A stretch of 64,000 nt of DNA. It comes from Synaphobranchus kaupii (taxonomy: Eukaryota; Chordata; Actinopteri; Anguilliformes; Synaphobranchidae). The stretch covers positions 35,736,844 to 35,800,843 of the forward strand of contig CM056377.1 in the NCBI GenBank assembly GCA_029718625.1, given 5' to 3'. The notes beneath the pieces were generated by a model. It saw only the letters and a program-made list of their open reading frames with translations. It was not told the origin of the DNA and did no database searches. Positions 54,236 to 64,000 of this stretch are shown here, in pieces. The translations under genes and the position numbers were made by a program. Numbering within the stretch: the first letter of the stretch is position 1; every line of letters starts with the position of its first letter.

Positions 54236-55000
54236 CAGTGGTATGCAACAATTTGGGCACCCGCTGGTCAAATTAATGTTTTGTTGAATCTTCGAGTGAA
54301 AAGAACTTATAACACAACCTCTGCATGTTAAAAACTTTAAAATGACATATTTCTGCCTATTTTAATGCACAGTTACTATTGACTTGCTGAATTTAACCAA
54401 CTTCCATAAATGTGGAATGTGCAAAGATTTCAGCACCCTTCCAGTTGATCCAATACTTTTAAGGTCTCAAACGTGATTGACTCGTCCGGCCTTAAATTAC
54501 GCCAGGTAAAGACAATTCCAGAACTTAATAAATGGTTTAACCCTTCTAACCTCAAACTGTTTTGTTGGGCTTACTCTCAACAAAACATGGGCTCTTCTAC
54601 GCAGCTCTTTTACTGAGGAATTGAATATAAAGATAATTGAATCTTACAGAGGAGGGAAAGGCTAAACGCTTGGAGCTTGGACTTTCCACTGTCAGAAACA
54701 TCATTAAGAAATGGAAGTTAAGGCAAACTGTTGAAGTCAAGGCTAAATCTGGAATACTGAGATAAATCTTTGATAGAACTGCTCATAGACTAGTCAGATA
54801 AGCAAAGCAAAACCCACATATCACTGCAAAGGACAGGCTTAAAGCTTCATCTGACACCGGACTAGTGCTGCACTGGTTCACTTTGCACGAAAGTTACACA
54901 AAAGATTATTTGCATGGAGAGGTGTCAGAAAGAAACCACACAACAGCCTGACGTATGCAACACAACATTTAAATAAGCTAGGACACAAGCTTTGGACACT
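54236..55000 (+). mobile_element. Tc1/mariner-like relic
   Basis: The left part has the stretch gtatgcaacaatttgggcac followed by ccgctggtcaaattaatg, an end type common to a fish Tc1/mariner family. Downstream, degenerate frames read YRGGKGKRLELGLSTVRNII (helix-turn-helix part) and, past stops, AHRLVR and NPHITAKD, as in the N-terminal half of a Tc1 transposase. Stops and indels are numerous, the catalytic half is missing, and no right end is clear. Confidence 0.6.
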
Positions 55001-55717
55001 TTGAACTTCAGAACAAAGTGCTGTCGAGTCGACTGATGAATGTATACCAAAGAAACATTTGGAGAAAATAATTTGAAGAAAAGAACACAGCCAGCAGCCA
55101 GCAGCCAGCAGCGCAGAAAATATTGTGCTGGGCTGGCGGAAGGAAGAATGGATTCAAGTAAATAACAAATCCTAGATGATAAAGTCCAAGAAGTTCCCCA
55201 AGCACCAGCTGTAGACTAAATGGCAGACTACACACCAATGCAGCTACTTTTAGATATATATTTAGAAGACTAGAAGGACTGTTAGCCGGGCACATTTACG
55301 GTTTCATTTATTTATTTAAATCTACGTGTCAATTACGATTGAATTCTTGAAAAAGTGCAAGACTTCTAACAAAAGAAAGGATCGACGGCACAAAAACTAC
55401 ATCCATTCAGACTTGAGTTCAAACGCAGTTTTGATAATTGGAATAAGCAAGGAATAGGGCTGACTCGCTTAGTGCAGGGAAAGTCAGGACTTTCAAAACC
55501 CTTTGCAGATTAGAATTGCGAGTGCACAGTCATCAGGTAGACATATGAACAGACGTGCCCCGGTGAATACAATAAACACAAAACACAATCTCAAGCCAGC
55601 TGCTGTAACAGCAGACTGACCAGGTGATTTGAACAAACACACGGACCCATTAAAAGCTGAACGTCCGGACGGCACCCTTCGGGGAGAACACAGATTTTGT
55701 GGAGAAACCCAATCTGA
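55001..55717. other. Non-coding sequence
   Basis: No gene is supported. A short (CAGC)-type triplication (agccagcagccagcagccag at about 55090) is the only repeat. Confidence 0.45.
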
Positions 55718-56070
55718 CGCAACAGAAAACAATGATTTCGCCTTTTCGGCTGACGGAGCAGGCGGCTTCTTTCGAGCAAAAACAGCACCTGCCAGTCTGT
55801 CATGTGATAGCCTATTTTACAATCACGCGTTTCTTTCCATACGTGCAATTCGTGCAGCAACAATTTAAGCCAAATGTAAACGTCTTTGATATACAAACAA
55901 TGTTTAGTTAACGTCTTAGTGCGCCACTGTTCTATTGCATGATTGTAACCAGAAAGGCCGGAGCTCAAGGTCCTGTTGCATTATGGGGCTCAGAAGAGAC
56001 AGCAAATGAAAAGACTCAAAAGATTAATTCAATAGCAGGGCACCAAGGACAATGGCTCAAATTTCACAAA
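55718..56070. repeat. Local direct duplication, copy A
   Basis: The block shares ordered segments with 56226-56750: gcaacagaaaa, cgtcatrtgatagcc, attttacaatca, cttagtgcgccac, cagaaaggccgg, gctcaaggtcctgttgcatt, aagattaattcaatagca and caatggctcaaatttc. Identity is high in the second half. Such long diverged tandem copies can be an old duplication of a regulatory element. Confidence 0.8.
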
Positions 56071-56225
56071 TCAACTGATCACATCCATTTGAGTGTACGC
56101 ATCAAAGTTAAAAAAACAAAAAAAACACCAACATGACAGGCGACTAGGACAATTTCACACCCGCCACAGCAGCAACAAATTACCCGCATTTAGCGGGTGT
56201 TAATTCCCCCCCGCCCCCCGAATAT

Positions 56226-56750
56226 GGTGCAACAGAAAATAATGCTTGCTTTAAACGGTCTTAGCCTTTTCAGCGGCGTCAGATTGGGTGGTTTCCTTTG
56301 AGCAAAACAGTACCCTCCAGTCCGTCATATGATAGCCCATTTTACAATCATGTTTCTTTCCGTACATCAAAAATTTAGGCCCATAACTTCTGCCGATTAT
56401 AAAACAACGTTCACTTAATATGTTTTATGGGTGCGTGATCTTGCTATCCGTGACAGCGCGAGATCACATGAACACAGGACACACAAATGAATGTTTGTTA
56501 GAATTTCGACCGATCGCGGTCATACTGTGCGCTCCTCGGGCCAGTCGGGCTCCTCGACGGGCCCGGAAACAGCCGCGAGTGTCTTAGTGCGCCACAGTTC
56601 TATAGCGTGATTGTACCCAGAAAGGCCGGGGCTCAAGGTCCTGTTGCATTACGGGGCTCTGAAGAGACAGAAAATGAAAAGACCCTGAAGATTAATTCAA
56701 TAGCACGGCGTGCAGCACACCAAGACAATGGCTCAAATTTCGCAAATCAA
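56226..56750. repeat. Local direct duplication, copy B, with an insertion
   Basis: This copy matches copy A but holds an extra 130-170 bp (about 56430-56580), GC-rich, with ctcctcgggccagtcgggct. That segment has no partner in copy A, so it was either inserted here or lost there. Confidence 0.8.
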
Positions 56751-57839
56751 TAGCAATTGGATTTCACATCTTAGGAGCCCGTGCCTGCGACCTCTAATGC
56801 AGTAATTGAATTAACTCGCATTCAATAGTGGAGTACTGTTCAGCGGCAGTGGGAGTTTAAAACCGAAGGATTACAAAAAAAAAGAAAAAAGGGAATCTTT
56901 CTGTGTAATTTACCAAGGGAGTTCCATTGGTGAGGCTTGCTAAAATGAAGAGGCGAGCAGTGTGCTGCCCTATTACCGTTAAGGATGATCAACCCAAAGC
57001 AGTGCTGGGCCGCCTCCAGAATTAAATGCTTGCAAAGGCCCCCTTCAGTCCATGCGCGGTCGAGCAGACAATGGGACGAAATGGGCGGATTTTAAGGGGG
57101 AGGTCCCTGCTCCCTTTCTCAGTACCCACCTCCTCTTCTGGTTATAGGGTCATATAAGGTCTCTCCAGCCCTCGTCCGAAGAGAAAGGGTTCTGCTCAAT
57201 TCCGTTCGTCACGGACAGAACAGCTCTGCCTCAGAGGCTTACGAAGGCGTAGTCAGGCGTGGCCTAGTTCGTCACGCGCCACTCGATGAAACTCGATTTT
57301 TGCCTGAGGCGGAACAATTTCTCCCCGCTAATATATCCACACTTTATTAAAAGTGCCAGAACTACAAGGGGACTGGCTGATGTGAAGAGATGCCAAAAAC
57401 ATGACACCGGCTCGGGCAGAAATGCTATTTTTCCACATGAAAGACCTTGTCAAAAGCATAGGTTTGCTAAACAAACACACGCCTTCCAAGCACTCTGCAA
57501 TGCATTCCAAATGCGTTCTCAAAAGAGACAGACAGCACAATTCCTTACCATGGGTGCTAATCTTATTGTGGGGAGAATAAAATACTAGAACCTAGTTCTC
57601 AACTCCTGAAGTAATATTCCTACTTTAGCTCATTGGGTTTATTTCAGCATCAATGACTTTTCAGTGGAGCAAAACTCTTTTCCCCCCTCTGATAAAAAAA
57701 AAAAAAAAAAAGCTAATGTGGTGTTTAAATGCATAAGAGCCTGAACACAGTCAAATGGAAACGCTGGGATCTGAGCAAACGGCCGGAAGAAAGAATCTAC
57801 CGAGGGTCATTTGAGGATCATCCAGGAAAGGATTTGAGC
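56751..57839. other. Non-coding sequence
   Basis: No gene is supported. 56760-56960 has mixed composition with ATTGAATTAA-type cores and could be a conserved element. A 17-base A-run lies at about 57695-57711. Confidence 0.4.
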
Positions 57840-58335
57840 GGCACCAGCTCGGACGGGATGGGCTGCACCGCGGCGTGGAGCGAGAGACGGGCAGACAAAG
57901 GAAGGAGCGTGGCTGCGCAGTGCACAAAGAGCGCAGAGCTTCCCTTCGCTGCGCCGTGTGTGAGCTTGTGTCACATGACCCTAGCATTCCCCGCAACCAA
58001 TGCGCCTCCGCCTCGCACCCCCCCACCCCCCCCCCAGCAGCTTTGTTTCCGAAGCTGCCACCCTCCTCATCCTCACACGCGCCGAGCTGGATTTGTGCTG
58101 GGAGAAGCTCTTCGCCCGAGAGTTAGCAGTCAGGAGATTGGGGGGGGGGGGAGGAGTAGCTGTGGGGGAAGGGGGAAGGCTGGGTCATGTGATTGATCCC
58201 CTCATCAATGCGCTGCCCGCGACTCCTCGCTCATCGCCTCCCTGCGCGGGCGAATTAATTACTTCCGTCTCCTGGCAACCGCAATCCCTGCCTGCCTGCT
58301 GGCTCCCCGTTCGTTACCTTGAAATCACGTGAGGG
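57840..58335. promoter_or_regulatory. CpG-rich region with three E-boxes, candidate promoter
   Basis: A GC-rich block of about 500 bp contains a CCAAT box (about 57996, gcaaccaatgcg) and three palindromic E-boxes: TCACATGA at 57971, TCATGTGA at 58185 and TCACGTGA at 58325. The last is the core of CLEAR/M-box sites bound by MITF/TFE factors. The position, 19 kb upstream of exon 2, would suit a tgfbr1 promoter, but no minus-strand signal-peptide exon could be found beside it, so the target gene is unknown. Confidence 0.4.
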
Positions 58336-58345
58336 AGAAGGCACA

Positions 58346-58440
58346 CGAGTGCACGCGCGCGCACATACACACAAACGCGCGTGCACGCGCGCACACACAC
58401 ACGCGCGCGCGCACACAGACAGACACACACGCACACGGTG
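58346..58440. repeat. Alternating CA/CG tract
   Basis: About 95 bp of nearly pure alternating purine-pyrimidine sequence (gcacgcgcgcgcacatac and similar). Such tracts can adopt Z-DNA. It directly borders the E-box-containing region. Confidence 0.88.
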
Positions 58441-58854
58441 TTCAGCTTTGGCCTCTTCATCAGGACACCAGGAATCATTTCCATAGGTCACAGCCAGTCC
58501 CACCTAGTCCCCCCCAGGCAATTAATGCAGGACTTTTGTGCTTAACACATGGGCTATGGTGTGGGAAGAGATCCTTTCTAGCAGATGTCACCAGTCATGA
58601 CCCCCAACCCCCCTCTCTCCCTGCCTGATGTCCAGCTATGGCCTCTTTATTATGCTGGAGCTTTCAGCAAATTAACATCTGCGAGCTTAAGACTTTTTCA
58701 AAGGACGGACTGGCAGTAATATATATCGGGGCATTTTCACTGCCGTGGATTTTATGACTGAATTTCTTTTTAAAACAAGGAAGAAATTGGGCCGTTTGCC
58801 ATCTACTGAACTACAAGTGCTCACCACAGGCTCTGTGGATTTTTGTCAAATTAA

Positions 58855-59478
58855 ATGCTGGGACTGGTGCCAAAATATTATGTGGCGTTTCCTGCAAACA
58901 GACAAAATAAATATGGTTTCAGTAAGCAACGGAAAGGGCAAGATGATATCTTTCATATGGCTCAATTTCAGCACGTACAAGGTTTTCAACAAGCATTGTT
59001 CATCAGCGTAATATCTGAGGTACCCCATGAAGCTCCCAGACCTTCTCCTTCGGAGTCCTGGCCTGGCCTCCTAGACAAAGGTGCTCCTCTCACGTTATTC
59101 GCATTTGGTAGAGAGAGACAGTTTAAAGCTCAACTGCCAAGCCTGATAAAATCGGCAAACCGGGACAAGCCAAAAGAAGGCTCCTGTGACTATTCACACC
59201 AGAACATGCTGTATCCACCACATGGAGCTCTCGTATTTCACAGCAAACTTCCCACATCTCCACACCACCACCACCACAGCATGCATTTAGCAGCCACTCA
59301 GATCAACACTTTCAAGGAGAAAATGCCTAGAGAGAACATACTGTCAAAACAAGAGTGGGAAGCAAAATTAGACCTGCTTTCCTTTTCTACTGGGTTGAAC
59401 TTTGTAAACAGCCTTCCTGTTGATATGCTACTCAGCAGAATCTTGCAAACACCAAAACAGGGGTCCTTCAAACTATAG
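58855..59478 (+). CDS. Unrecognised 207-codon ORF
   Basis: This is the longest open frame of the window that does not lie in a repeat or gap. It starts at an ATG (MLGLVPKYYVAFPANRQNK) and ends QTPKQGSFKL. The composition is protein-like, with a mixed charged C-terminal third (FKEKMPRENILSKQEWEAKL, then LLSFSTGLNFVNSLPVDML) and a run of five His from a cac repeat. I recognise no family, signal peptide or membrane segment. In 64 kb and six frames, one such ORF could arise by chance. It could be a single-exon gene, a retrocopy, or a chance frame in a non-coding transcript. Confidence 0.25.
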   Translation: MLGLVPKYYVAFPANRQNKYGFSKQRKGQDDIFHMAQFQHVQGFQQALFISVISEVPHEAPRPSPSESWPGLLDKGAPLTLFAFGRERQFKAQLPSLIKSANRDKPKEGSCDYSHQNMLYPPHGALVFHSKLPTSPHHHHHSMHLAATQINTFKEKMPRENILSKQEWEAKLDLLSFSTGLNFVNSLPVDMLLSRILQTPKQGSFKL

Positions 59479-62400
59479 GAATTGGGGAAGGAATTATATG
59501 GTGGAGTAAATTGGTGAATATTCACTTCACTTAAGGCATAAAATTGAGGGAATTTATGTGGCTACTTGAATTGGGCCCCTGACTTTACAAAGTCAACAGT
59601 ACATCTTATACACACGTAGGCCTCACCATAGCCAGAACAAACAGCTCTAAAATAGCCAAGCCATTTTCCATCTGCTTCCACAGAAATGCTACAACGAACT
59701 TCAGGGTGACAAAATAGATTCCAGTTGTAATTTTCCATGCTATTAAGTTGTGACAAACAAAGCAGAAAAATGAAAACAGAAATTAAATGACATCCATAAA
59801 CAAATCACACAGATGTTATTTCTGGAGTGCCAACTAGACTGAAACTTCTGGTAAGACTTCAGATCAATATGAGCAATTAGAATCACATAGTCACTAAGTA
59901 CTAGTTCTACAGTGTCTTCCTCAGCCTCTACCCTGGTCACACAACTGTTTAAATAGTTTACACCCAGTGAAGGATCCTATACATTTCATTAAGCTATCTA
60001 GATAGCAATGTATAGCTAATAATAACACACAAGCTGGCTGGTGATTTGAAAATCCCTGACGCTACTGGAGAATGTAACATTCTGAACTCAGTGTAGTTTA
60101 ATACATTTAGAAAGGACAGCACGTCATGATTCATGGGCCAAGAAGAATCAATAAAGTTTCTTCAGTATGAAAGCCTCAACAGAAGCAGCAATCGGGGAGT
60201 GCGTCTCTGAAGACCCAGCTCACAAAACACTTCAGTTACAAACTAGGCCTACATCGTTCTCACAAGCAGAGAAACACAGTCTCCAGTTGATTTCTTTACC
60301 TACATTTAAATTCAAAGTAGGAAAATGCAAAAAAATGTTTTTCTTGTTTAGACTTTTGTTTTGCTTTTTGGGGTGGGCTGAGGGTGGGGGGTTAAAAATG
60401 AGTGTAATCCATGAAAACGGCGCGTCGGGACTGCTTGCTCCGCATCCCGCGTTGTCTACAGTGTGGTTTACCACGTCAGTTCATTTCTGAGTTAGTAAAG
60501 TGTTAATTCCAAAAGTAGAAACCCATTTATCAGCCCATATACTCTACATGCTACTCTCGTGCCACCTTTGGTTTCCACTGGCTATGTAACTTAAAAGCAG
60601 TGTAAGCTTAACCATAACAATAAATGCATGGATTTACACTGTACACAGAGATGGATTGTAGATGAACTGTGTGGAAGATGACTGAGCCACAGCTCATCTC
60701 AATCCTTAACAATAAGGGAGTATAAATTTTGACTGCATCGCACATGAGCTTAAACATGTGCCTTGCGGCTAATTGGAATAACCGGCAGATGAAAATTATT
60801 CTTTTGAGGGACACAAATACATCAACTGAAAATGAGTTACACTGAAACAAGGTAGGAATATTATAGCTACAGGCCAAATTAATTTCATCATAAGGACTTT
60901 TGCTGGTTAGCTGTAATATTTCACAAAAGCAGCAATATTGTGAGGCAAAAAAATAATTAGGATTGACAACACAAATCATTTCATAAGTTTGAAAAAGCTA
61001 CAATCACAGTAGTGTTAATACTGTGAATATTTAATTTTACAAGAGCACTAATAATATTATAATAAAGCACGATTCATAATAATTAAGATTTCCATGTAAA
61101 CCAATTTATCAGTGAAGTGTTTAGTTTATTTTGGCAGCTTGAATAACTGTTTTTATACAACCAAAATGGATCCCACACCTTGTTCCAATGCACATTTTTA
61201 TGCAAGGGATTTTTTCATCAAGCCCAAACCAAAAACTGTGATTGCAAATACAACTAACTAAAATGACATTAAAGTTATTTGATTATGTACATTCCTTCAT
61301 TACAGAAAAACTGAAACCAAAGAAACGCCCCCACCAGTCTTACCAATAGGTTCTCACATCACAACATTTATTTATGTTTTATTACGCAAGAAATTACAAA
61401 TACATGGATTTATTGTCTTTTATTTGTCTATTTTGATAAATTCACAAGTCAAACGTTAGTTAATAGCTTACAGATTCGATAAACCCGCCATTACAAAATG
61501 GTACGGAGATTTAGTCTTCATTTTCTCATGGTTGACAGTCCTTACTCTTGGATTTTATTTATTTAACAAAAGGTAAGCTACGTACCATTGACATCTGTGT
61601 TTGTCAAATTTATCATTTCATATGAGCACAGAACACAATCTGTATATTACACAGGAATCTACAAAAAAAGGACTGTGTTGACAGAAGTGATTCAAGGTAA
61701 CGCGGCAATCTGAAGCGGGGTAAATCAAGGTAAGGCTCTGAGGAATTCGCAGCGTTTACCCTGATTTACCCATTCTTTATCATTCAGAATGATATCCTAC
61801 GGTAGCACAAATGGGACATAATAAAGTCAGCTTGTGAGGGTATCTGGATATAGAAACGAACACAAATACATGGCACTGTTTGCATTTTTACAATCTCACC
61901 CAATTTTAATGTTCTATCATCATTCGCAAAACTCCCGTAGGAAGACGCTGTGCAATGCATTGCTGATGAAATATGGAAGCACTGCTCCAAATATATTGGG
62001 GTAGGGAATAGGTCTGGCTATATAATGTGCAAAAACGTCAAACACCGTAGACATCCGCTAAGCATGAGTTCATAAAATGCAGAAAAAAACGTGCATACGC
62101 CCAGCACCTTCAATTTGAGTCAGGCTTATTTTCTGCCACAGCACTGGCTTCTGAGCATCGGTGATATTGATTTCAGTACATTTTAATGCAAATCATTTCG
62201 CTTGGTTTCAGATCCACATTGGGTATGCGAATCCGTTTTCAACTCAAATGCCCTCCATTCGAATGAAACGATTTCCCCATTCTCTCTAAATCAGCATATT
62301 CATTGACTTTTAATTTGTCAGATGAGAATACGCAACCACTGTTCAAAATAAATACATCACTATTTGAATTATATTACTTTGCCCATAAACCAATCTCAAA

Positions 62401-64000
62401 TTTCTGTTAATATGACATTCATGCATCCACACTACGACATCTACGTCCACGTACAACGTTATATTTGGAGGAAAACCACCAGTTCGTGGCTTTGCTTACA
62501 AATAAATAGCGAGCAAACTCAACAATAGGTAGCTATAACGTTACGTTAACGGCAGTGCTCGCCAACAGAAATAGCATTCTACATGGTTATCAACACAATT
62601 TAAGAGAATAAAAGCTATATTTGGTGCCATGTTTCTGAGACAATAGAGGGAAACGTTGGCACTACCTAAGATACAAATTAATATATCTAACGTAATAAAC
62701 CAACACTAACGTTATTCGCTATTGTAGCTACTAGCGCTAACGTACCTTCCTAGTCAAGTGATGCGCAAATCGCTCTTTTGTTGAGGTTTGTCAGTCATGC
62801 TAGTTAACACATTTTCATTTAAAAGAACGTAACGTTACGTTAACTCGTACACTTGGAGAAAAATACTAATGTCAGTGTGGTAAATTAACCGGGGAGTAGG
62901 CTAACTACTGTTACATTATCGTCTGCAGCAAATACTTTATTTAAACGTTATTGAAGGGTTCAAAATATGAAGCAGCCAACTTATGTAGATAGTCAAGTTA
63001 ACTAACGCAATTGAGACTCAAGCCAATGAAGTTAGTAACATTAAGCCATCTAACATAGCAAGGTTGCTTCGTATAATGGAATAATTAGCTGGCAAACGTT
63101 ACCTAACTTAGCTTCCATCGTGTTAAACAAGGTCAATCGCATCTAGCTACAAGTAACGTTAAGCGACCTGACTCAGCTAATAGAAAGAACAGTAACTTAT
63201 CTAGCTGACGGTCGGTCGTTAAATGTGGGGAAGCTTGCAACATCACACACTAAGTTAGCCACCTATCATACGATAGATAGTTCCACAGACTTGGGTCCAG
63301 TCCAGTGTGTAACGTAACGTTAACTTGCTTGCTTTACAGTGGCGAACTGCCAGGTACAAAAAGAAGTAGCCAATGAGCAAGTTGATTGCACTTTTTTTGT
63401 ATGCAATCATCTAAATTATACAAAATGCGCATTCTAGAGGTAAAAACATAAACGAGCAGCACAATCCTAAGTCAGAACATTTTTATTCCTTTTGGCGACT
63501 AGCACTAACAACGTTAGTAAAATTGCCTCGTGTAATAACTCGCAGGTCATGGCTAATTCACCGCGTATAGTTGCCGATCAGTGTCCACCGTGTCTGGAGA
63601 CTCTTAACTATTATAAAGTCAATAAACTATACATCGCGAAACGGGATGACAACTTCATTTCTGCTCAACTGAGAGTATTAATCAAACACTACTTGAGCAC
63701 AGTAGGCAGGGAGTGACTTGACCATTAGGAAACCAGCTCTGATCTCTGACTTTTCCCAAGCACCGTTAGGAGCAAATGACTTTTAGATATTTCTGTCGCG
63801 CTTTCCTCTTCTTCGCATGGACATTCCCTTAGGTAGCTGGCTAGCTAACAATAAACATTCCAGATAGCGCGGCTCTGTCTGACCTGCGCCATCTTTGAAA
63901 AGAGTATTTGAGCAGAGACGCTTTCTTGAAACAAAGAGCAGCAACGGACGATCCGAAATCAAACTCAACAAGCAGTAAGCGAAATGCAATTTGCAAGTCT
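59479..64000. other. AT-rich non-coding sequence
   Basis: No gene is firmly supported. Contents are an inverted repeat at 61717-61771, a cluster of AACGTTA motifs at 62530-63510, and a TTG-opened frame at 63492-63716 whose first ATG is at 63549 (55 codons, MANSPRIVADQ start, no family recognised). Near 63888 the minus strand reads CAAAGATGGCGCAGG, a YY1-like motif of the type found at TATA-less promoters. Confidence 0.4.
61717..61771. repeat. Short inverted repeat
   Basis: ggggtaaatcaaggtaa and tttaccctgatttaccc face each other with a loop of about 20 nt. It could be a small hairpin or the ends of a degenerate element. Confidence 0.6.

Noticed and set aside
63783..63989. Minus-strand ORF and ATGGCGCAG start near the window end
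   Set aside because: The frame from ATGGCGCAG stops after 15 codons, and the longer frame lacks any recognisable feature. The motif is better read as a YY1-like promoter site.

Overview
This window is vertebrate nuclear DNA, almost certainly from a teleost fish. The genes are split by introns with GT-AG (one GC-AG) boundaries, coding density is low, and the sequence is full of fish-type DNA transposons: a Tc1 element, hAT-like MITEs with 8-bp target duplications, fold-back elements, a tRNA-headed SINE, and a solo LTR. The heptamer TAGGCTA/TAGCCTA recurs often, as in several teleost genomes. I cannot name the species. A 500-N scaffold gap lies at 45114-45613.

The one gene I can identify firmly is tgfbr1 (TGF-beta receptor type I, ALK5) on the minus strand. 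Exons 2 to 9 run from 38907 down to the stop codon at 22113. All reading phases agree, and together they encode 471 residues after the signal-peptide exon. They cover the cysteine-rich ligand-binding ectodomain (exon 2), the transmembrane helix and start of the GS box (exon 3), the rest of the GS box, P-loop and catalytic lysine (exon 4), the L45 loop and hinge (exons 4/5), the catalytic and DLG loops (exon 6), the APE region (exon 7) and the C-lobe (exons 8/9). Exon 1 was not found. It is in the gap, in unrecognised sequence above 38.9 kb, or beyond 64 kb. A 3' UTR of about 3.4 kb ending near 18.68 kb is proposed from an ATTAAA hexamer.

Layout. 0.3-3.0 kb: a three-level nest of transposons. 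4.1-4.3 kb: a candidate coding first exon of an unrecognised minus-strand gene. 7-8.5 kb: two inverted-repeat elements. 9.9-10.3 kb: a CpG-rich island with no assigned gene. 14.3-14.9 kb: a solo LTR. 18.7-38.9 kb: tgfbr1, with introns that hold a transposase relic, a hexamer array beside the exon 8 donor, a 66-bp minisatellite beside the exon 4 acceptor, and several MITEs. 38.9-64 kb: upstream or intron 1 sequence with more MITEs, a gap, a pyrimidine repeat, a SINE, a Tc1-mariner relic, a local duplication at 55.7-56.8 kb, a CpG-rich region with three E-boxes near 58 kb, and an unexplained 207-codon ORF at 58.9 kb.

The most interesting features are repeats placed against tgfbr1 splice sites (donor-like GTGAG repeats after exon 8, minisatellite sequence before exon 4), a GC-AG intron 7, a strong strand bias of long G-runs, and a dated nest of three transposons. 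I found no operon-like or defence-like system. In mammals TGFBR1 is flanked by COL15A1 and ALG2; neither is visible here.
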